DNA of 64,000 nucleotides from Strongylocentrotus purpuratus (Eukaryota; Echinodermata; Echinoidea; Camarodonta; Strongylocentrotidae), in contig NW_022145606.1 of assembly GCF_000002235.5 (NCBI RefSeq), positions 20,573,480-20,637,479 of the forward strand. Direction: 5' to 3'. The translations under genes were made by a program, and so were the position numbers. This document shows positions 1 through 11,799 of this stretch, in pieces (positions within the stretch are counted from its first letter, which is position 1; the number at the start of each line of letters is the position of its first letter). A model generated the notes under the pieces. That model worked only from the letters and a program-made list of their open reading frames with translations, ran no database searches and was not told the DNA's origin.

Positions 1-101
1 TTATTACTCTCTTGGAGATCAGGTCCAGAAATGGACTTGAAATAAGACCACCCTGTTGAAATAAAACTATAATACATAATAAATAAATAAAGGTACATAC
101 C

Positions 102-1560
102 TGCTTTACACCAAGTACATGTTTAGGTATATTCATGTAATAGTTTTAAGTTGATTAACCGCTTTTTTCAGCTAGTGAAATCCAATCAAATTTGTTTTAT
201 AGTCATGAGTAAACAAGATATAAAATTATGGGGGGGTGACAGGCAAAAAGACTTTCTTACAACTGAGCACAAATTGAATGATACACCTTTTGTCTCGTCA
301 ATATTTCTAACAAACCCTTGTAAATAATATGCTTAACATTGCATAGCATTGTAATGTATCATGCAATAACATGCATAGCAAATATGCTTAGAACATATAA
401 ACATGGTTGATTATATTATTTACTATATGCATTTTGACATGTTATTACAAAAAGAAAGAAAGAGTGTGTTTGCTGGATATAAATTTCCTTCTATTTTGCT
501 ATAAACAGTGCGTTGAAAATTGATTTATATCACATAATTATATGTTTCCAAACAGAATATTCATTTATTACATTACATTGTAAAGTGATTTATATGTTCA
601 TAAACAGAATATTGATTTACATTAATGAAGTTTCATAAATATAATACAATACATGTTTATAGCTGCATAATACCCAGTACTTGTGAGATACACATTTGTT
701 GATTTTGTCATCTTTCTGTGAGACTATTTGTTATGTAGCATGTAGTTTAATAAAAGATGCTATACTATTGCATGAGGGTTTTTTTTTTTAATCTAACGCA
801 CAACTTGTATAAAGCTGCATTATACTAAGTTTCTGCAACGTTTGATTCAATTTGTTGACTTTATTTTGGTAAGGCATATGTACATATTATGTATTCAACA
901 AGTGCATTTTGATTGAATGACTAATACGATACACCATATAAATAGTTTGTAAAGGCTCGTTATCTTTAACAAATTAAAAACATTAAAACTATGCTCATTA
1001 TAATATACATAGAATAATACCCAAATATTTGCAAAGATTCAACATTATTGATGTTATCATTTCGTTTAATGGAATTTTTTTCCCTAGTCAAATGCAATAA
1101 CATTGAAATAAAACTCACACAATGTAGATGGCTGTACATTGTTTAGTTTGTCTAAGATTCAATATGTTAATTTATAATTTTGTTTTGATACATTCAATAT
1201 ATTAATGTTCCCAAAAAGTATATTTGATAGAATGAATAATATTATAATTATATATATGGAAAATTTCCATTATCTATCAAGGAAGTATTTATGTTACAAG
1301 TATGCTTATGGTATCTTAATAACACAATAAACCCAGTATTTGTAAAAATTAAAATCTGTTGATCTAGTTATTATCTTATGCTATATGTTAATCTTTGATA
1401 GAACAGATACTGCGTATTAAGTATTAGTATGATTTAATTTGTTGATTTTTCATCTGGCTATATGATATGTTGATTGTTTAAAGATACCAGTTTTGTGTGT
1501 TGAAACGTGAAATTAAATGCTATACAATGAAATAAATTACAGAGTTTTGTTATATATCAG
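102..1560. repeat. Diverged AT-rich satellite block, left copy
   Basis: This AT-rich stretch aligns by eye with the region starting near 8435: both run through a guanine run, a stretch reading cttttgtct, a stretch reading aataatatgctt, and then monomers built on 'acatgtatatagctgcataa' and 'atgttgatat' motifs. It is therefore a diverged copy of the satellite at 8435-11300, lying on the other side of the B-box gene. No coding potential is visible. Confidence 0.6.
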
Positions 1561-1566
1561 GAGACC

Positions 1567-2185
1567 ATAGGGTACCGAAGTATGGCGTCATACTGACTAA
1601 GTTGTCAAGGTTACTGGCTCCAAACGATTGCGTGCTCAACAATAGTGTGGTGATCATACCAGCGCCAACCACTGAATTTGCCCTGTACCAGCCCGTAGAT
1701 TGAGTGATGTCAGTGTAAATCTCATACGCAGGCTCTGAACTAGTAAACTGGACGACGAGCGAATATCATGTTAGCGATTCTGTACTCTGTTCTGAGTACA
1801 ATTGATAACCATGGTCATCCATTAACAGTTTGCTAGAAGATGATTATGCAAAGGCAATGCCAAGCTCTACCCGGAATGCAATTAACAGACATTTTCGTGC
1901 ACAAATATTGTTTTTTAAGGCATTAACATTACATGTATTCAATGCCAACTCATATTCGGAATATTCAACAAGACATTAATGGGTTTTATATTAACTAATT
2001 GGGGAAATTCTTTTTAGCAGATGCATCTATTTATTATATTTCGAAGCCATCAAACAATTTTTCATTGGTTATAACAATCTTTGTCTATGTATAATGGCTT
2101 TATGCTTTAAACATGTCTTCAACATTTAAATGGTTCTCAATGTGAGTTTCAGCAGAACTTTCAAGTTAGACGCTTGAGAGGAACG
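1567..2185. repeat. Low-copy repeat, paralogue of 14075-14775
   Basis: The sequence matches 14075-14775 in the same orientation, for example the shared 'accactgaatttgccctg' near 1668 and 14181, at roughly 75-80 percent identity by eye. Both copies run into purine-rich GA simple sequence. It is a dispersed or segmental duplicate with no ORF worth calling. Confidence 0.7.
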
Positions 2186-2225
2186 AAGGGACGAAAGTAT
2201 TGACAGTGAAAACATAATAGAATTG

Positions 2226-2500
2226 AAAACAGGAGAATGGGAGATAGATGAAAAGAGAGAAAGAGAGAGAGAGAGAGAGAGATAAGGAGGGAAAGCGAGA
2301 TTTACAAAAAAGTAAGAGATAGAGAGAAAGAGAGGGGGAGATGAAAAGGAAGCATAATCACGGAAGTGGTTAGGGCGAGAGAGGAGAGAGATAATGGAGA
2401 AAAGGGAGTGCAGGGAGAAATGCTATAAAGAAGTACAAAGAGTAAGGGGAAAAAAGAAAGAGATATATACATGAGGGGAAGACAGATGTAGATATAGATA
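2226..2500. repeat. Purine-rich (GA)n-type simple sequence
   Basis: A long polypurine stretch contains pure GA runs near 2260-2282. Open frames on the opposite strand here are only low-complexity serine/leucine strings and are not genes. Confidence 0.85.
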
Positions 2501-3787
2501 CTCATAATGAGAACATGTTAAGATATTTATTATTTGTAAAAAAAAAGGGTCTAGCCAATACCAGGGCACCAGTGAAATAGGGGGGGGGGAATGCACAATA
2601 GGGTACATGCCATTCAGCCAAATGTTCGTAAACAAAACATTCAACATTTGTTACAGTATTTCGGATATACTTTTTCTAACTACAGCTGGTTATTTGCATC
2701 ATATAGATACCCCCCCCCCTCACTCCACCCATGTTACGCTTCTTTTGACATCACGATGAGTGTTAATGCATTCATCCTATGCTAGACTGCTATGATTCAT
2801 ATTCATAACAGTCTATTCACAAAGAGCAACAGAGCATATCTGTTGTCAACGCTCATACATTGTGTGTTTGGGGGACAATTACTTGTTTTCTCTACTTGCA
2901 ATATTAATGCACTGTATGCATGCAAGCCATGTGTGAAGAATGCCCATACATTTGTGAGCAAATCGAGTCAGTGGCAAGTGATCATCAGTTTCACGTAGGC
3001 TGGCATACAGTAAGACGCCATCTTGATTTGTACTTAATACACATATCACAATAGGTGAATTTCTCGATCTAGAATATCAACTTTCTTTCTGCCTTGACAT
3101 TACGAAGGTGAAATTCGCAAGAAGCTGATATTTAAGGTAAGCTGTACATTTTAGGTTAAACTTAATATAATTTGGAGTGGACTTTAAAAGATTATTATTA
3201 TTGTTATTGTATGTAGGTTATTTTGCTGTGAACAAGGTTAGGGCCATATAGGAAAGTGAATGAGAAAGGGTAATTAGGCAATAACAGGAAAACGGGTTCA
3301 TGCATTTGGAATTGGTGCGTGTTTTTTCTTGAAAAAGAAAGATGAGAATACAAAAGAAAAAGCCACTTTAAGAAAGTTTTCAGATAGATTACAGCCTACA
3401 ACATGACTAGAAATGTGAGCGATATCTTCTTCTATATGTCTCTATCTTTTGCGTCCCTTCTCTATTTCCCACTGCACGAATTTCGTCATGTTTCGGGAAG
3501 CATGGTTCCCATATATAACATTATTTATTTCATTTCTATATCGAAATGGCAACAAGATGGCTGAACATATCATATGGATAGTATCGTTTTCAGCCGAGAG
3601 GCTGTCATACGGCTCTCACACTTAAATGTTCCCGTACACCTTTGTGCACGAGGAATGAAAATTAGTTCCTCTGATGATTTGTTTAAATAGGGTGACGTGA
3701 AAATCCTAAACGGGTGCCGCAAATTAAAAGAGCTAACAAATGCTTATCTCGTAGACAAAATACTGGTGCACCCCTCCTCCCCTCAAT
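2501..3787. other. Gene-free stretch
   Basis: No coding exon, RNA gene or clear transposon is visible. A roughly 60-bp segment at 3149-3210 recurs at 20224-20294, both ending in an (ATT)n run, so it is a small dispersed repeat. Short G and C runs occur at 2580-2590 and 2710-2720. Confidence 0.5.
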
Positions 3788-4241
3788 AATTCTCGCTACC
3801 CCAAATAGCGATTCTGCCGAGATCCGGGGAAAATCCTGAAAACGCGCATTGCATTATGGGATAGCTTTTCGACATTACAGCTTCCTGTGCAGGCGCGCGA
3901 TAGCGCAAACGTAAAACGCCGTCGCCACACAACGTGTATGCACCGAATATGTCGTCTGCTCGGTCTTGTTTTTTTTTCGCAAATATTTCAACGTTTATTT
4001 GAACATTTCATTCGTTGTTTTTTGCGTCTTTTGACATCAGTGACGATGGTTTTCTTTTGTGAGGCTGCACAGTGCTGGGCTCATGATTCCAAGCGTAAGA
4101 ACCCTGAAAATGGGGGTGGATGAAGGCCGTGACTTGGGATGGGACTCTATACCGGAAGTTGTAGTGACGACCCGAGAGAGTGAAAATTACCTCGTCTCGC
4201 GAATTTCGAGATTTTCGTACCTATTTAGGGTAGCGAGAATT
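3788..4241. other. Segment bounded by a 21-bp inverted repeat, with CpG-rich core
   Basis: The sequence at 3788-3808 reappears inverted at 4221-4241 with 20 of 21 bases matching (core TCTCGCTACCC). Between them lies the only CpG-rich patch of the first 5 kb (about 3860-3950) and a short ORF that looks like a THAP N-terminus. It could be a promoter with a first exon, or a small TIR element. No target duplication was recognised. Confidence 0.4.
4046..4123 (+). CDS. Possible first exon of a THAP-domain protein
   Basis: An ATG at 4046 opens a peptide starting MVFFCEAAQCWAHDSKRKN. THAP zinc fingers start in this way: Met at residue 1, first Cys near residue 5, Ala at residue 7 and second Cys near residue 10, as in THAP4 and THAP5. 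The rest of the finger (the SFHRFP stretch and the later Cys/His) is absent, but a GTAAGA donor-like site lies just inside, near 4095, so this would be a first coding exon spliced to something not found here. The upstream sequence is CpG-rich and promoter-like. It could also be a relic of a THAP-bearing DNA transposase or chance. Confidence is low. Confidence 0.25.
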   Translation: MVFFCEAAQCWAHDSKRKNPENGGG

Positions 4242-4916
4242 GAGTCCACAATATGCTACTGGGTTTGTGCACTTTACATTCGATCACCTGTTCCTTGCAG
4301 TTATAAAGCGATGCATACATTGCTCCACATGTCTCAGCCACTTGATAATATAACTTCAAAAAAAAGAAAACGCTCTATTATACACAGTCAAATACCTATG
4401 TTAACAACAAGATGAAAATGTCAATTTGCTTTAACTATTATTAATTGTAATGATTCATGCAAACCATATAAATAAATACATATATTATATAGAGATTTAT
4501 TTCTAGTCATGATAATGCTGTAGAAAGTACTATTTATTTTGCAAAGCATGTGAAATAGAGCTTCATTATAGACACTAAGAATGAAAGAAACTATTCATTT
4601 TATCTACATTTCATATGATATGCTCTCAGTGCATTTTTGTTTATGTAAATTTTATTTAAATACCATACGACTGTTTGAATACATGGATGAGAAGAACAGT
4701 ACGTGACCTTTTATAGCAACTCAAAAGCAAATACATCGCATGAAATACGTCCACTGGTATTCTTTTGATTTAATATATGTATACTTACATTTTACTAATG
4801 GAGTTCATTGTAATAAATAAAGTCCATTCCCTTCCTCTCGTTCTATCCCTCCCTTCATCCCTCCTTCTCTCTCCCTTCATCCATCCATCCTACCCCTTAT
4901 TCTCCCCACCCCTCTT
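4242..4916. other. Gene-free AT-rich stretch
   Basis: Nothing recognisable is present apart from pyrimidine-rich sequence that begins near 4825 and leads into the CT tract upstream of the B-box gene. Confidence 0.5.
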
Positions 4917-5023
4917 TCTTTCTTTCACTCTCTCTCTCTCTCTCTCCACTTTCTCTTCCACTCTCTCTCTCTCCCTCTCTCTCCTAATGCGGCGGCCTCT
5001 TTCTCCCCATCTCTGTCTCTCTC

Positions 5024-5078
<55 letters not shown>
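4917..5078 (+). repeat. (CT)n microsatellite serving as polypyrimidine tract
   Basis: About 160 bp of CT-rich sequence ends in an uninterrupted (CT)n run of over 50 bp. It directly precedes the splice acceptor TCTACAG at 5084-5090, so the microsatellite is also the polypyrimidine tract of the intron before the B-box exon. Confidence 0.85.
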
Positions 5079-5081
<3 letters not shown>

Positions 5082-5108
5082 TATCTACAGGTCAATACTC
5101 TGATCAGG

Positions 5109-6926
5109 ATGGCTGCGAACTTCAGCTCAGCAGGAAACATCTGTGAAGGAGAAAACTGTCAGTCAATCACAGATGTGACGTACTACGTGAAGGAGAAGAA
5201 GAAGCTCTGCGATGACTGCGCCTCTAAAGAGGAATGCATGGGAAAGGCAGGAAAGGGTAGGCCCAATCTTTATTGTGCGAAGCATGGTGGTGAAGAAATC
5301 AAACTGTATTGTAAAACACATAATGTAGCAGTGTGTCAATTATGCGCAATGATAGATCATCGTGACATGTCTTGCGTACGACAGGATATAGAGGGCGCCA
5401 TCATGGATAGTAGAGCAATACTAGACATTATGAAAGAAAAGGCAAATGACAAATTGAAGCTTTGTCGAGTTTATGGATATCAGATTCATCAGTGTAGGAA
5501 AGATACCGACATCCATCTACAAACTTTGAAAGATGAAGTTGATTCGGTAATCAATGAGGCAATCCAAACAGACAAAGACAAAGAGAAGGAGGATGCTGCA
5601 AGAATCAACCGGGAGATTGATGAGAAGAATAACAAACTTCAAGATGAGATTAAACGAATCAATGAAAAGATGCAAAAGAACAATGAGGAGAGAGGGAAGC
5701 GACTTGAGCTAAACCATACAAATGCAGAGAAAAGACGAGAACCCATTAACAACAAACAACATGTTCTGCAAACAGACATTAAAAACATCGCTGAAGAGAA
5801 AGAGAGAAAGATTGGACAGTTAGAGATATCTTGGCAAGATAACACAACAACCACAGAGACTACAGTACAGACACTCGATACAGTACTCAAAGATGATTCA
5901 AATGTCGTTAAAGACGGGCATCGTGTGAAGACATCAGTGAGTGATGAACTAAAGAAGCCACTGAACGAGGATGAGGTGAAACACATCACTGGTACCATAT
6001 CGGGTGTGAGGTTCGTGAAGGGTGCTGGGAGAAAGAAGTGCATATATGATGGGAGGATTGATGGGTATGATGGGGAGTGGAAGCTAATTGATAAAATCAA
6101 TGTCAGTGATAAAATCACATTCCCAGCCGTTGTAGGATACATAGATGAATGTAATGTGATCATCACAGATAGATTACGTGGTAGCAAACATACGTACATG
6201 TTAGATATGAACACTAAATACAGTCAGAGAGTGATAACCGGTAGTGATACATCATGGGTTTCTTCCTGTGCATTGCTGAATGATAGCAACGTAGTACGCT
6301 GTAAATACAGTAAAGGGTGTACAGGGGACAGTTTGACTGGAATCATCAGTGTTTATGACATACAAGGGAAGCACATTAATGACGTCACAATATCCAGAAA
6401 CACAACGGGTTGTGACGCAAGGGTGGATGTAGCTGTTGACCAGAATGGGATGATCATCGCTGCTGAGTGGAATCAGTCTAAGATATACGTCATCAACCCA
6501 GCTGATGGTAAGATCATGAATACCATCACATGTAAACAGGATATAATAATGCGTGGTGTTCAATCATCAGGTCATATCATCGCTCAACCCTACCCACTAG
6601 ATCACAGAGTGTTCAACGTCGACAGACAGGGTGCTCAAAGGGTAATCCCCCATAGTGGTGTCATCCTGAATGCCTGCATCGATCCTTTGACAGACGACCT
6701 CTACGTCGTGACATCAGATGATGAGTACAAGACATGTGTGATTGATCAGGTGATGAGTGGAGATGACATGAAGAACAGAAGAGTAGCATCATTCCCTCTG
6801 TCAACTAGACTCGGTAATAGGAAGGGACACCTTGCTGCATCTCGGGTGATGATGACGTCATCGGGAAAACTGTTTGTTAGCGATGGAGACAGCATTCTCG
6901 TTTTTAAAAACAGATTTACCCTCTAA
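5109..6926 (+). CDS. TRIM-like B-box / coiled-coil / beta-propeller protein (last exon)
   Basis: This is a 605-residue open frame with ATG at 5109 (context CAGGATGG). The frame stays open to the splice acceptor at 5090/5091, so at least one upstream, probably noncoding, exon is expected. Residues 12-43 form a cysteine-rich B-box1-like segment (C12, C17, C34, C37). Residues 56-89 are a canonical B-box2 with C56, H59, C68, H71, C76, C79, H84 and C89. Residues about 105-260 are highly charged heptad-like coiled coil. Residues about 290-605 look like a C-terminal propeller made of short beta segments, similar to the NHL/TRIM2/3-like tails common in sea urchin and amphioxus families. There is no RING finger, so it is not expected to be a ubiquitin ligase by itself; it may act as a scaffold or decoy through B-box and coiled-coil dimerisation. 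A propeller of another family cannot be excluded without a profile search. Such genes are usually multi-copy and intronless in their coding part. Confidence 0.85.
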   Translation: MAANFSSAGNICEGENCQSITDVTYYVKEKKKLCDDCASKEECMGKAGKGRPNLYCAKHGGEEIKLYCKTHNVAVCQLCAMIDHRDMSCVRQDIEGAIMDSRAILDIMKEKANDKLKLCRVYGYQIHQCRKDTDIHLQTLKDEVDSVINEAIQTDKDKEKEDAARINREIDEKNNKLQDEIKRINEKMQKNNEERGKRLELNHTNAEKRREPINNKQHVLQTDIKNIAEEKERKIGQLEISWQDNTTTTETTVQTLDTVLKDDSNVVKDGHRVKTSVSDELKKPLNEDEVKHITGTISGVRFVKGAGRKKCIYDGRIDGYDGEWKLIDKINVSDKITFPAVVGYIDECNVIITDRLRGSKHTYMLDMNTKYSQRVITGSDTSWVSSCALLNDSNVVRCKYSKGCTGDSLTGIISVYDIQGKHINDVTISRNTTGCDARVDVAVDQNGMIIAAEWNQSKIYVINPADGKIMNTITCKQDIIMRGVQSSGHIIAQPYPLDHRVFNVDRQGAQRVIPHSGVILNACIDPLTDDLYVVTSDDEYKTCVIDQVMSGDDMKNRRVASFPLSTRLGNRKGHLAASRVMMTSSGKLFVSDGDSILVFKNRFTL

Positions 6927-7184
6927 ATCAAATCCTGTTTGAATACAATTGTCCATGTTCGCTACGTATACACATGCATGTACATAAACACATGATATCT
7001 TCAAAATATTATATTGATGTACTCATTGCGCTTCAATCGTTACAGACTAGAACACCCTTATTTGACCATGGCTCCTAAGATAGAGAGACATGATGCCATC
7101 ACTAGCATCCGAATAATTACATGCATATCTCTATTGTGTCTTATAACATGTACATAGATAAACAGGATAAACACTTTCCACATG

Positions 7185-7190
7185 AATAAA
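7185..7190 (+). terminator. Candidate polyadenylation signal of the B-box gene
   Basis: AATAAA lies about 260 bp after the stop codon at 6924-6926. No other gene on this strand is near. The cleavage site itself is not visible. Confidence 0.45.
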
Positions 7191-7199
7191 TGAATCGTT

Positions 7200-8434
7200 A
7201 TCATTTCTTTATTTCAAGGAAAAGTATAGCCATACATGAATTTGCATGAGTACAATTACAATCACAATAATCAGGTTCAAGCCAAGTTTGTACTATGAAT
7301 AATAGAATACAAAAAGCAAGAGAAAATCTATCACTGTTATTGATCTAAATCAAATCAAATGTTTGATTACAATTTTCCATATGCACTTTGTATTTAAATA
7401 TATGTACATAAACAAATAATATGGCTATCACCACCATCATTACAATAATTACATGTAAATCTAAATATGTTGGTTGTTACATGTAACTAGATTAGATACG
7501 ATTATATGATATACAGGATCAAGGATTGTCCCATTTAAATAAATAAATTGTTGTAATCATTTCTTGTTTTATAAGAAAAGTGTGGCAATCAAGTATTTGC
7601 TTAAGTATAATAACCATTACCATATTATGTTCTAGCTAGGTTTGTGCAAATAGAATACAACAAGCAAGAGGAAATACAAAAATGCACAAATAGAATTAAA
7701 ATCATAATGACTTTGGGAGGAGATAAATGACTTTTATTCAAATACTCTAATAATGCAATACGATACAAAGTTTCCTGATCTGTAAAGATACTATTTGCAC
7801 GACATTATCTCATAACATATGTTAATTCATGCATTATACCAAGATTAAAGAAGATTCAAGCTTAGACATTTTACAATTTTCTCTGTTACATGTTGATATA
7901 GTTCATTGTGTTTTGCTAAGGGCAGTTCACACAGGAGAGCCCCTTTCAATTATATTTCCATCCAACCCGATATGTTAGCCTTCTTCTTCATTATGATTTA
8001 TGATCCGTCACCTATCAGCTGGAAATTGGAATAAAATAAATGTTATCAAATGAAAGAAAAAGGTTGCATAACCGCCCTATTTATCAAGAAATTATTCATA
8101 TCACATATGATTATATGCTGCAATACACACATAACGTGTACATGTAGATGACTGCATTCTTAAGAGTACTATTTAATTTGTTTGTTTATTTTTGTTTTCG
8201 ATTGAGAGATACGTTGATATATATTATACGTACATTTACTTTTGTATGGACATAAAAAAACAATGAAGGAAAATGTTCCAGTTCGTTAAGAGACTACGTT
8301 TATTTAATCAGTTTAGAGCCAAAAGGGAGTAAATTTAGACTATATACATGTACTATGTTATTGGTCTTATATGGCTCAGAAAACCCAACATGTACACGAT
8401 ACACGCCCATTTATAGGTATATGTATATAGCTGC
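7200..8434. other. Gene-free AT-rich stretch
   Basis: The composition resembles the neighbouring satellite, but no clear repeat unit, exon or RNA gene was recognised. Confidence 0.5.
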
Positions 8435-11300
8435 ATTACTCTAAGTACATGTATAGGTATATTCGTTTAAAAGCTATATTTTTTTTTTCCGCTAGAGAAA
8501 TCAAATCATGTGTTTTAAAGTCATAAGTTAACAAGATATATACTTTTTTGACAATTGTGGGGGGGGGGGGGAGCAGGCCCAAACACTTTCTATCAATTAT
8601 ACTACTGATAACAAATTGTTTTTGTTAACATCTTTTGTCTTGTCGATATCTTTAATAAACCGTTTAAAATAATATGCTTTAAATTGCATGGCATTGTTAT
8701 CTATCGTGCAGGAATATGCATTTTAAATATGCTCAGAACATGTAAACATGTATATAGCTACATAATAACCATTATCTGTAAGATTTAACGTTGTTATTTT
8801 ATGAATATGCTATGACAATTTTTGCTATGAATGTGTAGTTCCTTAGTAGCGATGCTAACATAAGAATGAAATAAGTTGCATAGTTTTGTCTTTTAACATA
8901 CTAACAACTTCTAAACAGCTGTATCATACTGAGTTTGTATGTATATATGATTCAATTTGTTGAATTTGCAAATTTGCTATGAGGCATGTTGATATATATG
9001 TATCAAACGAGCTTACTTGGTAGAATGTCTGAGTAAAATAACAATCCATTAGGTTGCAAAGTCTCATTATCCCTATTTACATTACAAGTATGATCACGAT
9101 TTGTACATAGATGTATAATAACAAGTGTTTGTACGATTCAACGCTTTCGATGTTATAACGTTGCAGTGGAACATTTAAACCTTTGATATGTAATTTTTGA
9201 AAGGCAAATGATACAATATTAGATAAGTTGCATACCTTTGTCATCTAATAAAGTCATAACATGTAACTAACTGCATAAAATACTATTTGGGGCAACTTTC
9301 ATTTGTTGTTTCCATTCTACTATGAAATATGTTGATATTTGTATCCAACAAGTGTTTTCAATAAAATTAATAATATCACAATCAAATGAGCTACAAAGTC
9401 TTGTTATTTTGTATGAAATCGTTCACATTAAAAGTATGCTCACAACATGTATATAGCGAAATAATTACCCAGTATCTGTAAGATTCAAAATGTGTGTTTA
9501 TATTAGTTTGCTACGAGATAGCTTAATCTTTGTTTGTAGTTTGTAAGAAGCGATGTATAAAAATATAATAAGTTGCAGTCTTGTTATATAACACTCTCAC
9601 AACATGTTAATAGTTGCATAATACTAAGTTCTGCAACAACAGATTTCGTTATTTGTTTTAATTTTGTTATGAGATATGTTGGTATTTGTATCCGAGAAGT
9701 ATGTTAGATTTAATGATATACCAATTAAATACGTCGACGTTTCATTATCTATCAAGAAAGTATTTACAATAAAAATACACTCACGATATATAATATGCTT
9801 TAGAATGCATGCAAGAATTTGCATTTTAAATATGCTCAGAACATGTCAACATGTATATAGATGTATAATACCCAGTATTTGTAATATTTAGTTTCGTTAT
9901 TTTATGAATGTTTTATGACGCAAAAGCAATGCTAAAATAGTGGAATAATTTGCACAGTTTTGTCTTTTAAAATACTCACAACTTGTAAACAGCTGTATTA
10001 TACTGGTTTTGTGTGGTATGATTTATGTTGTTGAATTTATAAATTTGCCATGAGTAATGTTGATACATGTACATCCAACACGATTACTTGGTAGAATGTC
10101 TGAATAATATAACGATCAATTAGGTTGCAAAGTGTCCTTATCTATCACCAAGATATTTACATTGCAAGTATGCTCATGATATGTACATAGCAGTATAATA
10201 ACAAGTATTTTTACGATTCAACGCTATTGAGTCCATAATGCTGCAATGGAACATGTGGACCATTGATATGTATTTTTTGAATGGCAAATGCTACATTATT
10301 ATAAGTTGCAGACTTCTGTCATTTAATAGACTCATAACGTGTAAGTAGCTGCATATAATACTATTGTTGGGTAAATGTCGTTGTTTTGTTTTTATTCTGC
10401 TATGAAATATGTTGATATGTGTATCCAAAAAGTGCTTTCAATTATAATGATCAATATAACAATCAAATGGGCTGCAACGACTTGTAATTTTCTAAGAAAT
10501 CCTTCACATTACAAGTATGCTCACAACTTGTTCATAGCAATATAATACCCAATATTTGTAAGATTAAAAAAAAAATTGTTTATATCAGTTTGCTACGAGA
10601 TATCTTAATCTTTGTTTATAGTTTATGAGAAGCGATTTATAACAACAAATATGTTGCAGTCTTGTTATCTAACACACTCACAGCATGTAAATAGCTGCAT
10701 TATACTAAGTTTCTGCAACATTGGATTTTGTTAACTTTTAATTTTGTTATGACATATGTTGATACATGTAACCAAGAAGTATATTTGATATATTCAGTAA
10801 TATAACAATTGAATAAGGCGAAGATTAATTATCTATCAAGAAGTATTTGCATGGCAAATATGCTCATATACATAACAGCATAATATCCCGTATTTGTAAG
10901 TTTCAATACTGTTGATTGTATAATGTTGCCATGAGAAATATGAATCTCCGATATGTAGTTTGATAGAACGGATACAATAACTTGTAACATTTAAATAGTT
11001 GATTTTTTTTAATTGCTTTTAGACATTTTGATACATACCTGTGTCTATCAAACAAGTATTACAACAAATATTATAACAATGCTGCAAGGTCATGAAGATG
11101 ATGATGACGATGATAATAATGCCATATAATGGCATAGCGGTGGTTTGCTATCGACATGTATCAAACAATTATTGACATTACAAGTAATCTAATGAAATGT
11201 ATATATATGAAGCAGCATAATTCCCGGTATTTGTAAGATTTGAATTTGTTGATTACTATTCATTGTATGAGATATGATCTTTTTTCTTCATATTCCCCCC
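8435..11300. repeat. AT-rich satellite with a higher-order repeat of about 1.03-1.10 kb
   Basis: Monomers of roughly 150-200 bp recur with a shared 'catgta.atagctgcataata' core near 8750, 8915, 9103, 9255, 9450, 9605, 9855, 9990, 10185, 10345, 10535, 10690 and 10870. Alternate monomers differ, but the order repeats: the block from 8731 matches the block from 9834 monomer by monomer (for example 9103 with 10185, 9255 with 10345, 9450 with 10535, 9605 with 10690). A third partial unit starts near 10862. That is a six-monomer higher-order repeat. Short ORFs in it are chance. Confidence 0.75.
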
Positions 11301-11790
11301 CCCCCTACCGGGATTTTATTGATTTTCGAATTAACTAACAAATTAAATAACAAATATTCAGGGTGATTTAGCCTACATTTATAATATAGATGAAATTGAC
11401 TACTCAAGATATATAACAAATATATGTTGAACTGTTGAGGTTTACAGAAGACGAACATATTTTCAATAATGTACTTCTGATGTTCATGGAAAGAAAAAGG
11501 AAAAAAAATACAAAAAACACATATTATCGTGTGATTATTGGGCTACATAATTACATTGTTGTGACAACTGCTAATGATTTGGAAAATACATTTTCAATCG
11601 GCAACACCTTAAAGATGATGCACAATAATCCAGTTTGGAGCTATAGTTGTATGTGCATTGCCGTTTTGGTTGTGTTTTTGGTTTGGCCTCATTATTAGGC
11701 AATGTTAATTCAATTTTGGGTAGAAAAAAGCGAAAGAACATTTTTTTTTTTACTGATTTGCTGCAAGTTGGGGCAAGCACAATCGCGCTT
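11301..11790. other. Gene-free stretch
   Basis: No gene is recognised. The 87-codon frame at 11435-11698 has no family features and is probably chance. Confidence 0.45.
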
Positions 11791-11799
11791 ATAAGGCGA

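Noticed and set aside
4059-4415. 118-codon frame
   Set aside because: No domain or codon bias; overlaps the THAP-like start in another frame.
4777-5103. 108-codon Ser/Leu-rich frame
   Set aside because: Product of the CT microsatellite upstream of the splice acceptor.
5079-5108. TTG start of the B-box frame
   Set aside because: It lies in the intron before the acceptor at 5090; ATG at 5109 has good context.
5639-6563. Minus-strand frames of 191 and 103 codons
   Set aside because: Shadows of the B-box gene; no domain and Ser/Phe-rich.
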